Shown here: piece by piece, positions 7,413 to 8,909 of the stretch
Position numbering within the stretch: the first letter of the stretch is position 1
How the letters are laid out: every line of letters begins with the position of its first letter
Source: an uncultured Helicobacteraceae bacterium
GTDB lineage: Bacteria; Campylobacterota; Campylobacteria; Campylobacterales; Helicobacteraceae
Direction: 5' to 3'
Assembly (NCBI GenBank): GCA_934728205.1
Contig: CAKVEH010000043.1
Location: 1-8,909, forward strand
DNA length: 8,909 nt
Translations under genes and position numbers: made by a program
Notes under the pieces: model-generated
The model's database searches: none
What the model saw: only the letters and a program-made list of their open reading frames with translations
What the model was told of the DNA's origin: nothing

Positions 7413-8552
7413 TTGAGCAAAAAAATTTTTATTACTTTCTTTTGTGCGTGCCAGATTTTACTTGCTGATGAGGTGAGTGATTTTCTTGCTAATGGCAGAA
7501 TCTATGGGCATATTGGTGGATATTATCAATATATGAGTGGTAGTAGAGCGAACTTCGCTGATGTGAATACCTCGATAGGGTATCGCTCGCCTATAAGTCC
7601 TAATCGATGGAGTTTTGGTGGCTCGGTATGGTTGGCTGGACGATTGTATGAATATACACGAGGTGATTTTAAAACAAGCAAGCGAACAGCCATTTTAACG
7701 GAATTGTATGTGCGACACGGCAATGAAAGCACACCTATAAGAACGGAATTTGGTAGATTCAAAATGGACGCCGAATGGATAAAGCACTACAATCAAGGCA
7801 TTCACGCAGAGCTTAATGTAACTCCGTATGTAACGGCTGATATTGCGTGGGTAAATGCCAATGCGTATGTAACAAATTATCGTATGTCAGATTATCGTAA
7901 TCCTTATGGTGCTACGGGTGCTTTTTATGGAGCAATGCACCTCAATCTCCCTCAATCTATTCTCAAACTTCACCCGTATTTTTATTACGCGCCGGGCAGG
8001 TTTGTGAGCTTTGGTGTTCAGGGGCTTATTAACAAGCCCTTAGTAGGCGAGTCATCATTTTTTGGCAAAGCGCATTTGCTTTCATATATTGGCAATAGCA
8101 ATCAAGAGGTTGAGCGTTTGCCAACGGATGGTGATAGTGCTTTTGTTTGGCTTGAGGGTGGATTGCAATTAGTGGGTATGAAGATTGGTGGAGGGTTTAT
8201 CAATGTATCAAAAAGAGGTATAGCTGGGATTGATTCCTTTGGGCAGAGCACTTACTTTGAGCGTAGAGAGGGGTTGTTTTATGCCAATGCACTTACTTTA
8301 TATGCCTTTGTTGAATACATTTTCCAAAATCAAGTTACTTTAGAATCTGCGATACGCACGACAACAGCTAGCGGCAGGCAAGTATTTAATTGGGAAGCAA
8401 ACGCAAAACTTATGCTTGATGAGAACTTACAGGTTGGTGGTGGATTGATAGGAATGCTTAATGAAACAGGGATAACACTTGATGATAATGTGTTTGCGAG
8501 CGATGGTAGAAGTTATTTGCTTGGACGCGTTTTTATTCAATATAATTTTTAA
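7413..8552 (+). CDS. outer-membrane beta-barrel (porin-like) protein
   Basis: A 379-residue protein. Residues 1-18 (MSKKIFITFFCACQILLA) form a short signal peptide with likely cleavage before DEVSDF. The mature part opens with a stretch (DFLANGRIYGHIGGYYQY) like the start of Helicobacter/Campylobacter Opr and Hof-type outer-membrane proteins. It then alternates hydrophobic and polar residues in many aromatic-rich strands and ends in VFIQYNF. The terminal phenylalanine is the classic signal for beta-barrel insertion by BamA. The role is probably that of a porin or surface protein; the exact family member cannot be named. The TTG start is preferred because AAGGA lies 5 nt upstream and the signal peptide begins there. 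Codons 3-6 contain an A7T5 run. The gene probably has its own promoter in the gap after the radical SAM gene, and the permease gene follows by 9 nt. Confidence 0.83.
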   Translation: MSKKIFITFFCACQILLADEVSDFLANGRIYGHIGGYYQYMSGSRANFADVNTSIGYRSPISPNRWSFGGSVWLAGRLYEYTRGDFKTSKRTAILTELYVRHGNESTPIRTEFGRFKMDAEWIKHYNQGIHAELNVTPYVTADIAWVNANAYVTNYRMSDYRNPYGATGAFYGAMHLNLPQSILKLHPYFYYAPGRFVSFGVQGLINKPLVGESSFFGKAHLLSYIGNSNQEVERLPTDGDSAFVWLEGGLQLVGMKIGGGFINVSKRGIAGIDSFGQSTYFERREGLFYANALTLYAFVEYIFQNQVTLESAIRTTTASGRQVFNWEANAKLMLDENLQVGGGLIGMLNETGITLDDNVFASDGRSYLLGRVFIQYNF

Positions 8553-8561
8553 GGTTGCGGT

Positions 8562-8909
8562 GTGAAAGGGATTTATTTTTTTTGGGTGGTATTTTTTTGC
8601 ACTTTATATTTGATTTATTGCCTATATCAGTCTTTTTTGATGAATTTACTTATCGCGCTTTTACTTTGTGTGGCGACATTTGAATTGATGAAATTTCTCC
8701 TTAAGGCAGTGAAGTTTAGAATCTTAGCCTGCCTATTAAGCGTGCTTGTATTGGTTTTGTTACTTATTGTGCCTGTGGTGTTTGTTATAGATTCTCTTAT
8801 TGATTTTATTAAAAGTGCAAATTTAGAAGAGTTTAATAATATTTTAAACACGCTTAAAAACCATATTTTAGAGTGGCTAAGTGTTATCCCAGAAGCAGAA
8901 TCTCGAGCC
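8562..8909 (+). CDS. AI-2E family transporter (permease), 5' part
   Basis: An open frame from GTG 8562 to the window edge, 116 codons without a stop, so the C-terminal part is missing. Hydrophobic helices lie at about residues 4-21, 25-47 and 53-77, followed by a charged amphipathic region beginning DSLIDFIKSANLEEF. SFLMNLLIALLLCVATFELM (24-43) and LLIVPVVFVIDSLIDF (67-82) match the start of the AI-2E transporter family (PF01594), whose full proteins are about 340-360 aa with eight helices. Despite the family name, many members export other solutes or act as Na+/H+ antiporters, so the substrate is open. AAGG (8551-8554) overlaps the stop codon of the outer-membrane protein gene and is spaced 7 nt from GTG, so the two genes are probably co-transcribed. 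T8 (8576-8583) and T7 tracts lie within the first 14 codons. Confidence 0.8.
   Translation, partial: MKGIYFFWVVFFCTLYLIYCLYQSFLMNLLIALLLCVATFELMKFLLKAVKFRILACLLSVLVLVLLLIVPVVFVIDSLIDFIKSANLEEFNNILNTLKNHILEWLSVIPEAESRA

Noticed and set aside
7413..7466. Cysteines in the outer-membrane protein signal peptide (FCACQ) as a lipobox
   Set aside because: The residues before the cysteines do not fit the lipobox (L-[AS]-[GA]-C), and a normal signal peptidase I site follows.
8627..8851. Minus-strand 74-codon frame near the window end
   Set aside because: It lies over the plus-strand AI-2E-family frame, which has a binding site and conserved hydrophobic pattern.

Overview
The window looks like a chromosomal segment of an epsilonproteobacterium, most likely a non-pylori (enterohepatic-type) Helicobacter. 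The evidence is the AT-rich base composition, the three-gene frdCAB fumarate reductase operon whose key residues sit at the numbering I recall for Wolinella succinogenes, a futalosine-pathway (COG0402) amidohydrolase resembling H. pylori HP0267, and a Helicobacter-style outer-membrane beta-barrel protein. This is housekeeping and envelope territory. I see no mobile element, CRISPR array, tRNA or rRNA.

Layout: (1) A small DoxX-family membrane protein on + (70-471), preceded by the tail of an upstream unit with a possible terminator. (2) The frdCAB operon on - (4031 down to 537), converging on doxX. A perfect 10-bp stem-loop at 494-522 separates the two and can serve as terminator, best for the frd transcript. 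(3) A 215-bp divergent intergenic region (4032-4246) carrying the frd and mscS promoters, with short direct and inverted repeats that look like operators. (4) A tightly spaced + strand cluster: mscS-type channel, aminofutalosine deaminase-like enzyme, and a radical SAM/SPASM protein of unknown substrate. (5) A 105-bp gap with a probable promoter, then an outer-membrane protein (TTG start), then, 9 bp later, the GTG-started 5' end of an AI-2E-family permease that runs off the window.

How they fit: FrdCAB takes electrons from menaquinol and reduces fumarate at the cytoplasmic face. The amidohydrolase belongs to a family acting in the futalosine route that makes menaquinone, so the two loci are functionally related though divergently transcribed. 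The rest is membrane and envelope physiology (osmotic channel, DoxX, beta-barrel, permease).

The most unusual signals are not genes. The heptamer AGAATCT/AGATTCT occurs about 20 times, roughly ten-fold above a composition-based expectation, and an inverted pair of it forms the frd/doxX terminator. A TTAAG-N6-TTAAG direct repeat sits at the frd promoter. The orphan radical SAM/SPASM gene begins 4 nt after the deaminase stop.
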